From Flagellimonas pelagia (GTDB lineage Bacteria > Bacteroidota > Bacteroidia > Flavobacteriales > Flavobacteriaceae), in assembly GCF_003584135.1 (NCBI RefSeq), contig NZ_QXFI01000036.1, forward strand, positions 124,001 to 188,000: 64,000 bases of DNA. Reading direction: 5' to 3'. Of this stretch, positions 19,276 to 28,637 are shown piece after piece. A program made the translations under genes and the position numbers. Positions within the stretch are counted from its first letter, which is position 1. Every line of letters begins with the position of its first letter. Under the pieces are notes generated by a model. The model was given only the letters and a program-made list of their open reading frames with translations, was not told the origin of the DNA and did not search any database.

Positions 19276-19782
19276 ATGGCTTCAATCACATTGGGCGGAA
19301 GTCCCGCCAGTACTCTTGGGAATCTCCCTGAAATTGGTTCAATAGCACCTGATTTCACTTTGACAAAATTAGACCTATCCGAAGCTTCCCTAGCGGATTT
19401 TAAAGGACAAAAACTGGTTTTGAACATTTTCCCGAGTGTTGATACGGGAACTTGTGCCCAATCGGTTCGTCATTTCAACAAGGATGCGTCCGAATTGGAA
19501 AACACCAAGGTGCTTTGTATTTCCAAAGACCTTCCCTTTGCACAAAAAAGATTTTGTGGTGCCGAAGGGATTGAAAATGTGGTCATGTTATCGGATTTCA
19601 AAACAGGGAAATTCGGCAACGATTACGGTTTGACATTTTCCGATAGTGCCTTCAAAAATTTGCTGTCCCGCTGCGTAGTGGTGCTGGACAAAAATGGAAA
19701 AGTGGTATATACGGAACAAGTGGCCGAAACTGCGGACGAACCCAATTACCAAGCAGCGCTCGACGTACTGAAGAATGCCTAA
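19276..19782 (+). CDS. tpx: Thiol peroxidase (atypical 2-Cys peroxiredoxin)
   Basis: 168 residues, the normal Tpx length. It reduces hydrogen peroxide and alkyl peroxides using thioredoxin. The peroxidatic Cys60 lies in PSVDTGTCAQSVR and the resolving Cys94 in KRFCGAEG, the Tpx arrangement. It is cytoplasmic with no signal peptide. The stop overlaps the start region of the following diacylglycerol kinase frame by 8 bp if the first ATG of that gene is used. Confidence 0.96.
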   Translation: MASITLGGSPASTLGNLPEIGSIAPDFTLTKLDLSEASLADFKGQKLVLNIFPSVDTGTCAQSVRHFNKDASELENTKVLCISKDLPFAQKRFCGAEGIENVVMLSDFKTGKFGNDYGLTFSDSAFKNLLSRCVVVLDKNGKVVYTEQVAETADEPNYQAALDVLKNA

Positions 19783-20140
19783 GGAATCTCTCTTTATGAA
19801 TAGAATTCGCGGTGTGGGATATGCCCTAAAGGGCATGTTCCTGCTGTTGCGTACCGAAAGTAGCATACAGATCCAGTTCTGTATTGCCATTATTATGACG
19901 GTCGCAGGGTTCTATTTTAAGATTTCAAATACGGAATGGATACTCCAGTTGCTCGCCATTGGTATGGTCATGGGCATTGAAGCATTGAACACGGCCATTG
20001 AAAAGGTATCCGACTACATTCAACCCGAAAAAGACCCTAAAATCGGATTTATAAAAGATATTTCTGCCGGGGCCGTTATGATAGTGTCCATCATTGCAAG
20101 CATCATTGGGCTCATCATTTATGTACCCAAATTCATGTAG
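19775..20140 (+). CDS. dgkA: Diacylglycerol kinase family (DgkA-type) membrane protein
   Basis: 121-residue three-helix membrane protein. The family signature EALNTAIEKVSDYI and the following KDISAGAVMIVSIIA carry the Glu residues that bind Mg-ATP. The Gram-negative enzyme phosphorylates diacylglycerol or undecaprenol in the inner membrane. Two starts are possible: the ATG at 19775, overlapping tpx by 8 bp, and the ATG at 19796 (MNRIRGVGYALKG), where family similarity begins; I keep the longer one but the shorter is plausible. Confidence 0.92.
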   Translation: MPKESLFMNRIRGVGYALKGMFLLLRTESSIQIQFCIAIIMTVAGFYFKISNTEWILQLLAIGMVMGIEALNTAIEKVSDYIQPEKDPKIGFIKDISAGAVMIVSIIASIIGLIIYVPKFM

Positions 20141-20167
20141 CATCATCCAAGGACAATTGTAGCATCG

Positions 20168-20175
20168 TAAATTTG
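20168..20175 (+). promoter_or_regulatory. Bacteroidetes-type -7 box for ftsK
   Basis: TAAATTTG matches the Bacteroidetes TAnnTTTG consensus and lies 29 bp before the ftsK start codon, in the only gap between dgkA and ftsK. A clear -33 box is not seen. Confidence 0.5.
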
Positions 20176-20203
20176 TAACTTAGCCCCGCATTAAACAGGA
20201 TTA

Positions 20204-22585
20204 ATGGCAAAAAAAAGAACAAAATCAAAATCAAAACCTACTGCTGCCAAAAAGAAGGTGTCTTTTAAGCCCTCAAAGCAGAACAAGATCATCTTTGGTA
20301 GTCTTTTGATCGTTCTCAGCATCGCGCTTTTTTTCTCTTTCATGTCCTTTTATTTTACATGGCAGGAGGACCAGAGCATGCTGTCTGAATTTGCCAACCG
20401 CAATGCACAGGCCAGCAACCTTTTGAACAAATTCGGGGCCAGTGTCAGCCATTTTTTCATGTATCAAGGGTTTGGATTGGCATCATTCGCCTTCCCCTTC
20501 CTTTTGGCCATCACAGGATTGTATCTTTTCTTGGGACTTGACGGCAAAGGACTTGTTGGAAAATGGGTCTGGGGACTAACAGGAATCATTTGGGTTTCGG
20601 TCGCCTTGGGCTTTTTTGCTGCGGACCTTCCCCTTTTAGGTGGATTGATCGGCTACGAGGTCAATGATTTTCTTCAGGATTATACCGGCAAGATCGGGGT
20701 TTTCCTCATCTTGATCTTTGTATTGATGGTCATTTTGGTGCGTCTGTTCAATTTCACCCCAGAGGGCTTTGCCAACTTTTTCCGTTCCCAAAAACAAAAG
20801 ATTAAATCCGATTTTGAAGAACCCACAGGCAATCATGTTGATAGTGAAGATGATGAGGAGAGCGGTATTGAACTCAATTTGAATGACAAAACCCAGGAAA
20901 AAATCGATACCTATACCCACAAAAAAGACATTCCCCCTCTTAAAAGTGAGGCCGGCTTGGATGTAAACCTGCCCGAAGAAGAAGAAGAGGAATCAGACAT
21001 CGATTTGACCGTTGAAGAAACGAAGGAAGAAGAGGAAAGCGAAGTAAAGGCCGCTAAATTGGTAAAGGATTTTGGTGAGTTCGACCCCAAATTGGAGCTC
21101 GGTAATTACAAGTTCCCTCCTATCGATTTGTTGGATGCACATGGTGCCTCAGGGGGCATTACCATCAACCAAGAGGAACTGGAGGAAAACAAGAACCGTA
21201 TCGTCAGCACCCTCAAAAACTATAAAATTGGCATCGCCCAGATCAAGGCGACCATAGGTCCTACGGTAACTCTTTACGAAATTGTTCCTGAAGCAGGTAT
21301 CCGTATTTCCAAGATCAAAAACTTGGAGGATGACATCGCCCTTTCATTGGCAGCATTGGGCATCCGTATCATTGCCCCTATTCCCGGAAAAGGAACGGTA
21401 GGTATCGAGGTGCCGAACAAAAATGCCACCGTGGTTTCCATGCGATCTGTGATTGCCTCCAACAAGTTCCAAAAGGCTGAAATGGAACTTCCGGTCGCTT
21501 TTGGAAAGACTATCAGCAACGAGACCTTTGTGGTGGATCTGGCCAAAATGCCCCACTTGCTTATGGCTGGGGCCACTGGTCAGGGTAAATCCGTGGGTCT
21601 TAACGCCGTCATCACTTCTTTGCTCTATAAAAAGCACCCTGCAGAGGTGAAGTTCATCTTTGTGGATCCCAAGAAAGTGGAACTGACGCTATACAATAAG
21701 ATTGAACGCCATTTCTTGGCCAAACTTCCGGATTCGGATGAGGCCATCATCACCGATACGACCAAGGTAATCAACACCCTGAACTCGCTCTGTATTGAAA
21801 TGGACAACCGCTATGAGCTGCTTAAAACGGCCATGGTGAGGAACATCAAAGAGTATAATGCCAAGTTCAAGGCCAGAAAATTGAACCCCAACGATGGGCA
21901 CAAATTCCTTCCTTACATTGTTTTGGTCATTGACGAGTTTGCCGATCTTATCATGACAGCTGGTAAGGAAGTGGAAACACCCATTGCCAGATTGGCACAG
22001 TTGGCCAGGGCCATCGGAATCCATTTGATCATCGCCACACAACGGCCTTCGGTCAATGTGATCACAGGTATCATCAAGGCCAACTTCCCTGCCCGAATTG
22101 CCTTTAGGGTGACCTCTAAAATTGATTCCCGTACCATTTTGGATGCCCAGGGGGCCGATCAGCTCATCGGTCGCGGAGATATGTTGTACACCCAGGGCAA
22201 TGATATGACACGTTTGCAGTGTGCCTTTGTGGATACTCCCGAAGTGGCCAAGATTACGGATTATATTGGGTCGCAACGTGCCTATCCAGAAGCTCACATG
22301 TTGCCCGAATATGTTGGGGAAGATTCTGGCACAAGTATTGATTATGATATTTCGGAAAGGGATGCCATGTTCCGTGAGGCTGCAGAAGTCATTGTAACGG
22401 CACAGCAAGGATCCGCCTCCCTGATCCAACGTAAATTGAAATTAGGCTATAATAGGGCCGGAAGGATTATTGACCAGTTGGAAGCCGCAGGAATTGTGGG
22501 GCCATTTGAGGGCAGCAAAGCAAGGCAAGTTTTAATCCCTGATATTTATTCTTTGGAACAACATTTGGAAAATGAAACAAAATAA
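20204..22585 (+). CDS. ftsK: DNA translocase FtsK/SpoIIIE
   Basis: 793-residue septal DNA pump that aligns chromosome dimers and clears DNA from the closing septum. A basic N-terminus is followed by four transmembrane helices (about residues 25-185), then a highly acidic linker (runs of Glu/Asp, about 200-290), and the motor domain with Walker A MAGATGQGKSVGLN and Walker B VLVIDEFADL. A C-terminal gamma winged-helix domain ends with RKLKLGYNRAGRIIDQLE. Length is typical for Bacteroidetes, whose linker is short. It starts the ftsK-lolA-lptF/G-ribBA run. Confidence 0.97.
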   Translation: MAKKRTKSKSKPTAAKKKVSFKPSKQNKIIFGSLLIVLSIALFFSFMSFYFTWQEDQSMLSEFANRNAQASNLLNKFGASVSHFFMYQGFGLASFAFPFLLAITGLYLFLGLDGKGLVGKWVWGLTGIIWVSVALGFFAADLPLLGGLIGYEVNDFLQDYTGKIGVFLILIFVLMVILVRLFNFTPEGFANFFRSQKQKIKSDFEEPTGNHVDSEDDEESGIELNLNDKTQEKIDTYTHKKDIPPLKSEAGLDVNLPEEEEEESDIDLTVEETKEEEESEVKAAKLVKDFGEFDPKLELGNYKFPPIDLLDAHGASGGITINQEELEENKNRIVSTLKNYKIGIAQIKATIGPTVTLYEIVPEAGIRISKIKNLEDDIALSLAALGIRIIAPIPGKGTVGIEVPNKNATVVSMRSVIASNKFQKAEMELPVAFGKTISNETFVVDLAKMPHLLMAGATGQGKSVGLNAVITSLLYKKHPAEVKFIFVDPKKVELTLYNKIERHFLAKLPDSDEAIITDTTKVINTLNSLCIEMDNRYELLKTAMVRNIKEYNAKFKARKLNPNDGHKFLPYIVLVIDEFADLIMTAGKEVETPIARLAQLARAIGIHLIIATQRPSVNVITGIIKANFPARIAFRVTSKIDSRTILDAQGADQLIGRGDMLYTQGNDMTRLQCAFVDTPEVAKITDYIGSQRAYPEAHMLPEYVGEDSGTSIDYDISERDAMFREAAEVIVTAQQGSASLIQRKLKLGYNRAGRIIDQLEAAGIVGPFEGSKARQVLIPDIYSLEQHLENETK

Positions 22586-22589
22586 AACC

Positions 22590-23237
22590 ATGATCAAAAA
22601 ATATATTCTTTTTATCGCACTATCCACCGTCGGACTTTTTTCATACGGACAGAATGCCGATAAGGCTAAGGCACTTTTGGATGATGTATACAACAAGGTG
22701 AAGTCCTACGACAATATTTATATTGAATTCCAGTCCTCATTGGAAAACACCGAGGCCAACCTAAAACAGGAAACCAATGGCAATGTAACCTTGAGCGGTG
22801 AAAAATACGTATTGAACTACCTTGGCGCAGAACAATTGTATGATGGTAAGAAAGTATATACCATTGTACCGGAAAACGAGGAAGTGACCATCGAGGACGT
22901 GAACGAGGAAGAGGACAACGTGAGCCCATCCAAAATGCTGACTTTCTACAAAACAGGACATAATTATAAATGGGACATCCTCCAAAATGTTGGAGGCAGA
23001 AAAATCCAATATGTGAAGCTCACCCCCATCGACTCCAATTCAGAAATCAAATCTGTGTTGCTCGGTATCGATACGGAAACCAAGCACATCTACAAATTGA
23101 TCCAAACGGGTAACAATGGCACCAAGACCACCATTACCGTTAATTCTTTCAAAACCAATCAACCACTTTCGAGCACTCTGTTTACCTTTAACGAGAAAAA
23201 ATACGAGGATAAAGGGTATTACATTACAAGAAACTAG
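22590..23237 (+). CDS. lolA: LolA-like outer membrane lipoprotein carrier protein
   Basis: About 215-residue periplasmic protein with a signal peptide (MIKKYILFIALSTVGLFSYGQ). The mature part follows the LolA pattern: an amphipathic DKAKALLDDVYNKVKSYDN start, beta strands with GEKYVLNYLGAEQLYDGKKVYT, and a C-terminal FTFNEKKY...GYYITR. LolA carries lipoproteins from the LolCDE exporter to the outer membrane. I chose the ATG at 22590, just after the ftsK stop, over the frame start at 22572 because it gives a clean signal peptide. The next gene encodes an LptF/G-type permease, so two envelope transport factors are adjacent. Confidence 0.9.
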   Translation: MIKKYILFIALSTVGLFSYGQNADKAKALLDDVYNKVKSYDNIYIEFQSSLENTEANLKQETNGNVTLSGEKYVLNYLGAEQLYDGKKVYTIVPENEEVTIEDVNEEEDNVSPSKMLTFYKTGHNYKWDILQNVGGRKIQYVKLTPIDSNSEIKSVLLGIDTETKHIYKLIQTGNNGTKTTITVNSFKTNQPLSSTLFTFNEKKYEDKGYYITRN

Positions 23238-23240
23238 GCA

Positions 23241-25283
23241 TTGAAAATACTAGACCAGTATATATTAAGGAGATTCCTTTATAATTTCTTCAGTTCCTTT
23301 TTCATCTTGATCGTCATATTCATTTTTCAGGGAATATGGCTGTTCATTGATGATTTGGCCGGGAAAGGTCTGGGTATTGTAATCATCGCAAAGTTCATTT
23401 TTTATTTTATACCTACCTTGATTGATAAGGTATTACCGTTGACGGTTTTGCTTTCTTCCATCCTCACTTTCGGAACTTTTGCCGAAAATTATGAGTTCGC
23501 TGCCATGAAGGCTTCGGGCATTTCGCTACAGAGAGGCATGCGGAGTCTAATCGTATTCGTACTCTTTTTGGGCGTGGTCACTTTTTTCTTCGCGAACAAC
23601 GTGATTCCCAAATCGGAGCAGAAAATGTTCAACCTCAGGCGGAACATCGCCAAGGTGAAACCTGCCGCCGCAATTACCGAAGGGGTTTTCAGTGACTTTG
23701 AAGGAACCGGGCAAGGTATGAACATCAAAGTGGACCGAAAGCATGGGGAACAAGATCGTTTTCTGGAGAATGTCATCATCCACAAAAAAAACAATCAAAA
23801 TATCAATACCACGGTAATCAAGGCCAAGTCCGGGGAGTTGATCAGCAGCGAAGAATCCGACATTATCCAATTGGTGCTCAAAGATGGCAATTACTATGAA
23901 GAACTGACACCAAAAGATGCCAAGGAACGGAGGAAAGAACCCTTTGCCAAGTCGGATTTTGAAACGTATACCATCAACATCGATATTTCCGAACTAAACG
24001 ACCAAGATCTGGAAGAAGATCAGAACATTACCACCAACAAAATGAAGAATGTGAGCCGGTTGATCAAGGATATCGACTCATTGCGCGAGAACAACTTGGA
24101 AAAAGTAGAAGCATTTTCCAAGAACATTGTGAACCGAATGGGAGCTTTCCCCGTGATTGTCAAAAAGGACAGTATTGAAAAAAAGTCCTCGCCGGAGCTT
24201 ATTGTTTCCGACAAGGACAAAAAAGTAGAAAAAGATTCCATTAGAACCGTCAATGACTTGTTGAACAGCATGCAAACTTTTGAACAGTTGCAGGTAATGA
24301 AAAAGGCAAAAAATGACGTGTCGGGTATCCTGAGTACGGTAATCGCCAAAAAGGACGAACTTCAGACCAGATATAAATTTTACAATAGCCATATCCTATC
24401 CCTTCACCAAAAATATGCCTTGGCGCTATCCTGTATCATCCTGTTCTTTGTCGGGGCGCCCTTGGGGGCCATTATCCGAAAAGGCGGACTTGGATTGCCC
24501 ATGGTAATAGCCATTGTCTTATTTTTGACTTATTATTTTATTGGTGTTTTCGCCGGCAATTATGCCAAGGAAGGAAACATACACCCTGCCCTTGGTGCTT
24601 GGCTTTCCACGTTGATCATGATGCCCTTGGGCATATCCTTGACCAAAAGGGCCACTGCGGATAAAGGATTGTTCGGGTTTGGAAATATTTTTGATAGAAT
24701 AAAAAGCATTTTCAAAAAAAGAGAAGAAGAAGCTGAAGCTGATGAAGAAATAAATTTAGATGCTATAGACATAAATTCTGAATTGTTCATGGATTTATCT
24801 AAATATCCTGACAATAGACTAGTCGACATGACAAAAAATTATAAGCAATATGAATATTCAAAAGAATATAGAAACACAGCTTTAAAAGTTTTAGAAACTA
24901 GAGGAACAACGGTTGAGGTTTTACGTTACAGAGGTGATTTAAGCAATGAGAAGTATGAAAAGGCCTTGGAGAATTATTCTCAATATTTAAAATACGCTGA
25001 TTGGGCATTAAATTTATACTTCATTTCTCTTGTTCTGCCAATAATTTTGGCCTTTACTGGGATACAATTACCAGTATTAGTTTCTGTAAATGTACTTATC
25101 TATCTAGTATTTCTTTATTGTGTTGCGAGAAGTTCAATCCAATTTTCGAATCTATATAAATTGATTGGAAAAGATATGTTCTTGAATCCAATTCTTATAT
25201 TTTTTATTGGAATGTTGGCCTACGTTGTGATTTATTATATAAATAGAAAACATATTCGAAAGGACCTTAATTCAATTCGATAA
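23241..25283 (+). CDS. LptF/LptG family LPS export permease with extra C-terminal membrane domain
   Basis: 680-residue permease of the YjgP/YjgQ (LptF/LptG) family, part of the ABC machine that extracts LPS from the inner membrane. The start is TTG at 23241 (MKILDQYILRRFL, the usual family start). Residues 1-490 hold the helices, the periplasmic beta-jellyroll and the conserved QKYALALSCIILFFVGAPLGAIIRKGG segment. From about residue 493 (nt 24720) there is an acidic stretch and a further 185 residues with three more membrane helices, beyond the usual end of the family. This tail is strikingly AT-rich compared with the rest of the gene, with many AAA, TTA and ATA codons. The reading frame is intact through the join. 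Confidence 0.9.
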   Translation: MKILDQYILRRFLYNFFSSFFILIVIFIFQGIWLFIDDLAGKGLGIVIIAKFIFYFIPTLIDKVLPLTVLLSSILTFGTFAENYEFAAMKASGISLQRGMRSLIVFVLFLGVVTFFFANNVIPKSEQKMFNLRRNIAKVKPAAAITEGVFSDFEGTGQGMNIKVDRKHGEQDRFLENVIIHKKNNQNINTTVIKAKSGELISSEESDIIQLVLKDGNYYEELTPKDAKERRKEPFAKSDFETYTINIDISELNDQDLEEDQNITTNKMKNVSRLIKDIDSLRENNLEKVEAFSKNIVNRMGAFPVIVKKDSIEKKSSPELIVSDKDKKVEKDSIRTVNDLLNSMQTFEQLQVMKKAKNDVSGILSTVIAKKDELQTRYKFYNSHILSLHQKYALALSCIILFFVGAPLGAIIRKGGLGLPMVIAIVLFLTYYFIGVFAGNYAKEGNIHPALGAWLSTLIMMPLGISLTKRATADKGLFGFGNIFDRIKSIFKKREEEAEADEEINLDAIDINSELFMDLSKYPDNRLVDMTKNYKQYEYSKEYRNTALKVLETRGTTVEVLRYRGDLSNEKYEKALENYSQYLKYADWALNLYFISLVLPIILAFTGIQLPVLVSVNVLIYLVFLYCVARSSIQFSNLYKLIGKDMFLNPILIFFIGMLAYVVIYYINRKHIRKDLNSIR

Positions 25284-25301
25284 AACTTAATTCAATTTCA
25301 A

Positions 25302-26429
25302 TTGAAAAAAATACAACTGAATGCCATAGAGGAAGCCATTGCCGATATTCGTGAGGGCAAGGTGATTATTGTGGTGGATGATGAAAACCGGGAAAACGAA
25401 GGGGATTTTATTGCTGCCGCAGAAAAGGTCACCCCGGAGATGATCAACTTTATGGCCATGCACGGCCGCGGGCTCATCTGCGCACCCCTGACCGAGGACA
25501 GGTGCGAAGAACTAGGTTTGAACATGATGGTCCAGAACAATACCGTGCTACACCAGACCCAATTTACCGTATCCGTAGATTTGTTGGGATATGGCTGTAC
25601 CACAGGAATATCCGTGCATGACCGGGCCAAGACCATTCAAGCCTTGGTAAACAAGGAAACCAAACCCCATGAACTGGGGAAACCAGGACATATTTTTCCG
25701 CTACGTGCCAAGAACGGTGGTGTTTTGCGCAGAACTGGGCATACCGAGGCCGCCATTGACCTAGCTAGATTGGCAGGCTTGGAACCTGCCGGTATTTTGG
25801 TGGAAATTTTGAACGAGGACGGGACCATGGCCCGTTTGCCCCAATTGATGGAAGTCGCCAAAAAATTCGACTTAAAAATTATCTCCATCGAGGATTTAAT
25901 TGCCTATCGCATGGAGCATGATAGCCTGATTGAGCTAAAGGAAACCTTTACTATTCAGACCCGGTTCGGTGAGTTTAGGTTGAGGGCCTACCAACAAACG
26001 ACCAATGACCAGGTTCACATTGCCCTTTTAAAGGGTAACTGGAAAAGTGGGGAACCTGTTTTGACCCGTATCAATTCAACCTTGGTCAACAATGATATAT
26101 TGGGTACGTTGACCAATAATCCCGATGAAGCCTTGCAACGCATGTTCCACGCTTTAAATAATGAGGAAAAAAGTGCGATGATCTTTATCAACCAAGGAAA
26201 TCAATCCATGAACCTATTGAACAGGTTGTCCGAATTTAAAAAACTACAGGCCGAGGGTGTAACCAATGCACCAAAAATTGAGATGGACAGTAAGGATTTC
26301 GGTATCGGGGCACAGATACTGCACGACCTGAACATTTCCAAAATTCGTCTGTTGAGCAACTCTGCGCACACCCGCCGTGTAGGTATGGTAGGATATGGTC
26401 TGGAAATTGTGGAATATGTGAATTATTGA
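25302..26429 (+). CDS. ribB: 3,4-dihydroxy-2-butanone 4-phosphate synthase with degenerate GTP cyclohydrolase II domain
   Basis: 375-residue RibBA-type protein, TTG start at 25302. The RibB half is complete: DDENRENEGDF, AMHGRGLICAPL, the Thr/Gly loop GYGCTTGIS and GHIFPLRAKNGGVLRRTGHTEAA. It should make the four-carbon unit of riboflavin from ribulose 5-phosphate. The RibA half keeps the outline (FGIGAQILHDLNISKIRLLSN) but lacks the three-Cys zinc motif needed for GTP cyclohydrolase II, so that activity must come from a separate RibA. This split is known in flavobacteria. It is 19 bp after the LptF/G gene. Confidence 0.92.
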   Translation: MKKIQLNAIEEAIADIREGKVIIVVDDENRENEGDFIAAAEKVTPEMINFMAMHGRGLICAPLTEDRCEELGLNMMVQNNTVLHQTQFTVSVDLLGYGCTTGISVHDRAKTIQALVNKETKPHELGKPGHIFPLRAKNGGVLRRTGHTEAAIDLARLAGLEPAGILVEILNEDGTMARLPQLMEVAKKFDLKIISIEDLIAYRMEHDSLIELKETFTIQTRFGEFRLRAYQQTTNDQVHIALLKGNWKSGEPVLTRINSTLVNNDILGTLTNNPDEALQRMFHALNNEEKSAMIFINQGNQSMNLLNRLSEFKKLQAEGVTNAPKIEMDSKDFGIGAQILHDLNISKIRLLSNSAHTRRVGMVGYGLEIVEYVNY

Positions 26430-26432
26430 TAA

Positions 26433-26519
26433 GATGCCTCGCTCTTCTTAGCATGACAGGCAATTCCGTTTGATTAAAACAGGGATTCATTGGGATGCTT
26501 CACTTTGTTCAGCATGACA
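26433..26519. repeat. Pair of 26-bp imperfect repeats (REP-like)
   Basis: Two units (26433-26458 and 26494-26519) share 20 of 26 positions, with identical ends GATGC and AGCATGACA, 61 bp apart, in the 127-bp gap after ribB. They resemble the short dispersed intergenic repeats seen in flavobacterial genomes. The unit ends are partly complementary to each other (GATGC...GCATGAC), suggesting a hairpin in RNA. Confidence 0.55.
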
Positions 26520-26556
26520 AAACCAACCCAAATTGAAATTTGTTAATTGCTTATTG

Positions 26557-27756
26557 TCAATTGAAAAGTGTGTCTTGAACTACAGAAACCATTTTCAAAG
26601 CCCTCTCCTCCATTTCTTTTTCAGGCCAGCTTAATTTGATCAAACAGGAGATGGTCCTTCCCATCCAATGATCGGACGCTGAAAAATCACTCTTGCTATA
26701 ATCAGGAAGTGCATTTTTCACCTCTTGTGGTAGACTGCCCAAGGATTTGAGTTGGGTCAAGTGATCCCACTTTTTATAATAGTGCCAATTGTTGCTGTAC
26801 CAATAAAAGCAACCATCCACCCCATTTTCCCCGAGGGCTTTGTGCGCCTTTTGTGCCAATTCTTCCGTTGGAAGAAAGAAACTGAGGAACGAATAGTTCT
26901 CCTCCCCTCCTTCTGGAACAGACCTAAAAATCACTTCTGGAATTTGGGCCAAAGCTTCCCGCAAAATGGTATAGTTCCTTTTTTGGATGGAAAGAAACTC
27001 CTCCAAACGGGAAAGTTGTGCCAAGCCCACCGCTGCATTCATTTCGGATATCCTGAAATTGTACCCCAAGAAAGGATGTTGTTCCGCTCCCCTATCATTA
27101 CCTATGTGGTCATGGCCGTGATCGGAATATTTATGGGCATTTTCGTAATACGTTTCATTGTTGGTGATAATCGCACCTCCCTCGCCACAGGTAATGGTCT
27201 TCACATAATCGAAAGAAAAACAGCCGAGGTTGCCATAGCTTCCCAAGGGTTTCCCTTGATAGCTCCCCCCGATGGCCTGACAGGCATCCTCCAAAAGTAA
27301 AAGTCCATGCTTATCGCAAATCTCCTTTAATGCCTTCAAATTGGCCATAGAACCGCACATATGCACGGGCATAATCACTTTGGTTTTTGGGCCAATGGCT
27401 TTTTCCACAGCAACGGGATCAAGGGTCAGGGTGTCATCAATATCCACAAGGACAGGGACAGCTCCCAACGCCAAAATGGACTCAAAACTGGCCACAAAGG
27501 TAAAAGTGGGCATGATGACCTCATCCCCTGCTCCAATTCCCGCGCTGGCGAGGGCCACTGTTAAAGCTGCGGTACCACTGCTCACCAAATGCACATGTTG
27601 GGCCTGCATACGCTTGGCAAGGGCGGCCTCCAATTCCTTGGCCTTCCAATGTCCGTTGCGCATACCATCGAATCCGTAGCGCATGAGCACCCCCGAATCC
27701 AATACATCCTGTACTTCTTTCCGTTCCTTATCCCCAAAAAGTTCAAATCCTGGCAT
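26557..27756 (-). CDS. DegT/DnrJ/EryC1/StrS family PLP aminotransferase
   Basis: 399-residue sugar aminotransferase-type enzyme. PLP features are HLVSSGTAALTVAL, LLEDACQAIGGSYQGK, and the PLP Lys186 in FDYVKTITCGEGGAI. Family members aminate keto-sugars used for antigens, antibiotics or surface glycans; some act on unusual substrates in diverse pathways. No glycosyltransferase or nucleotide-sugar gene is next to it, so the substrate is open. It is preceded by a TSUP transporter gene on the same strand with 26 bp between them, so they could be one transcript. Confidence 0.9.
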   Translation of the reverse strand: MPGFELFGDKERKEVQDVLDSGVLMRYGFDGMRNGHWKAKELEAALAKRMQAQHVHLVSSGTAALTVALASAGIGAGDEVIMPTFTFVASFESILALGAVPVLVDIDDTLTLDPVAVEKAIGPKTKVIMPVHMCGSMANLKALKEICDKHGLLLLEDACQAIGGSYQGKPLGSYGNLGCFSFDYVKTITCGEGGAIITNNETYYENAHKYSDHGHDHIGNDRGAEQHPFLGYNFRISEMNAAVGLAQLSRLEEFLSIQKRNYTILREALAQIPEVIFRSVPEGGEENYSFLSFFLPTEELAQKAHKALGENGVDGCFYWYSNNWHYYKKWDHLTQLKSLGSLPQEVKNALPDYSKSDFSASDHWMGRTISCLIKLSWPEKEMEERALKMVSVVQDTLFN

Positions 27757-27782
27757 TCTTTATTTTCCTATTTTAATTCAAC

Positions 27783-28535
27783 TTAAAAAAACCACAGCTT
27801 TATGGCCATGATCACTACGGCAACAACGAGAAAAGTCTTGATGAACCCGTCTCCCCGTTTTACCGAAAACCTACTGGCCACCCATGCACCCGATCCATTG
27901 CCTATGGCCAAAATTAAACCGATTTTCCAATTGACCTTATCGTGAAATGCAAATACGGCCAATGCCGCCAACATATAAATAAATACTACGGTGACCTTGG
28001 TGGCATTGGACCTTACCAGGTTCATCCGGTTGACGTAATGTGTGAACAGCATCATCAAGAACCCAAGGCCGGCATTGATGAAGCCCCCATAAATACCAAA
28101 TCCGAAAAAAACAATCAGGCTGATCCATAAATATTTCCCGGTGAGACGTTCCTGCATTTCCTCCATCCGCATCTTGGGCTTAAAAATGATGATCAGCACC
28201 ACGGCCAACATGACCATCGCCAATATCCGATTAAAGGTTTCCCCATTGATATCCACCGCTATCCAAGCCCCAAGAATAGACCCCAAAAAGGCAGAAATAC
28301 CCAAATACACATTAAAGGGAAATGTGGAAATGCCCTTGCTCTTAAAACCGGCCGTGGCCATGGCCGTTTGGATGACAATGGCCACCCTATTGGTTCCATT
28401 GGCCACTGCAGCTGGAAGTCCCAAAAAAATGAGCGTCGGTAATGAAAGCAGGGAACCTCCTCCGGCCACGGTGTTGATAAATCCTACGGCAAAACCGACC
28501 GCGACCAGGAGCAAATAATGGTACCATTCTAGCAT
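27783..28535 (-). CDS. TSUP (TauE/SafE) family membrane transporter
   Basis: 250-residue inner-membrane protein with eight hydrophobic segments. The paired Gly-rich motifs of the family are visible: FINTVAGGGSLLSLPTLIFLGLP at residues 19-41 and GIYGGFINAGLGFLMM in the second half. TSUP proteins export or import small sulfur- or carbon-containing anions such as sulfite, sulfoacetate or taurine; the substrate here is not determined. It is upstream of the DegT aminotransferase on the same strand. Confidence 0.9.
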   Translation of the reverse strand: MLEWYHYLLLVAVGFAVGFINTVAGGGSLLSLPTLIFLGLPAAVANGTNRVAIVIQTAMATAGFKSKGISTFPFNVYLGISAFLGSILGAWIAVDINGETFNRILAMVMLAVVLIIIFKPKMRMEEMQERLTGKYLWISLIVFFGFGIYGGFINAGLGFLMMLFTHYVNRMNLVRSNATKVTVVFIYMLAALAVFAFHDKVNWKIGLILAIGNGSGAWVASRFSVKRGDGFIKTFLVVAVVIMAIKLWFF

Positions 28536-28619
28536 AGTTCAAAAGTACAGGCAATAATTGAATTCTGCCATGGATAAAAAATAAAATGATTTGGTTTTTC
28601 ACAGAAGGAAAAAGCTTTA

Positions 28620-28627
28620 TATATTTG
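28620..28627 (+). promoter_or_regulatory. -7 box for tRNA-Ser
   Basis: TATATTTG fits the Bacteroidetes TAnnTTTG consensus and ends 10 bp before the tRNA 5' end, the spacing expected for a tRNA promoter. Confidence 0.6.
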
Positions 28628-28637
28628 CACCCGCTTA

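Noticed and set aside
24700..24760. Frameshift or gene fusion error at the composition change in the LptF/G gene
   Set aside because: The reading frame is open and codon-like through the join; treated as one protein.
25284..25301. FMN riboswitch before ribB
   Set aside because: The gap is only 18 bp and there is no room for one; the gene is probably cotranscribed.
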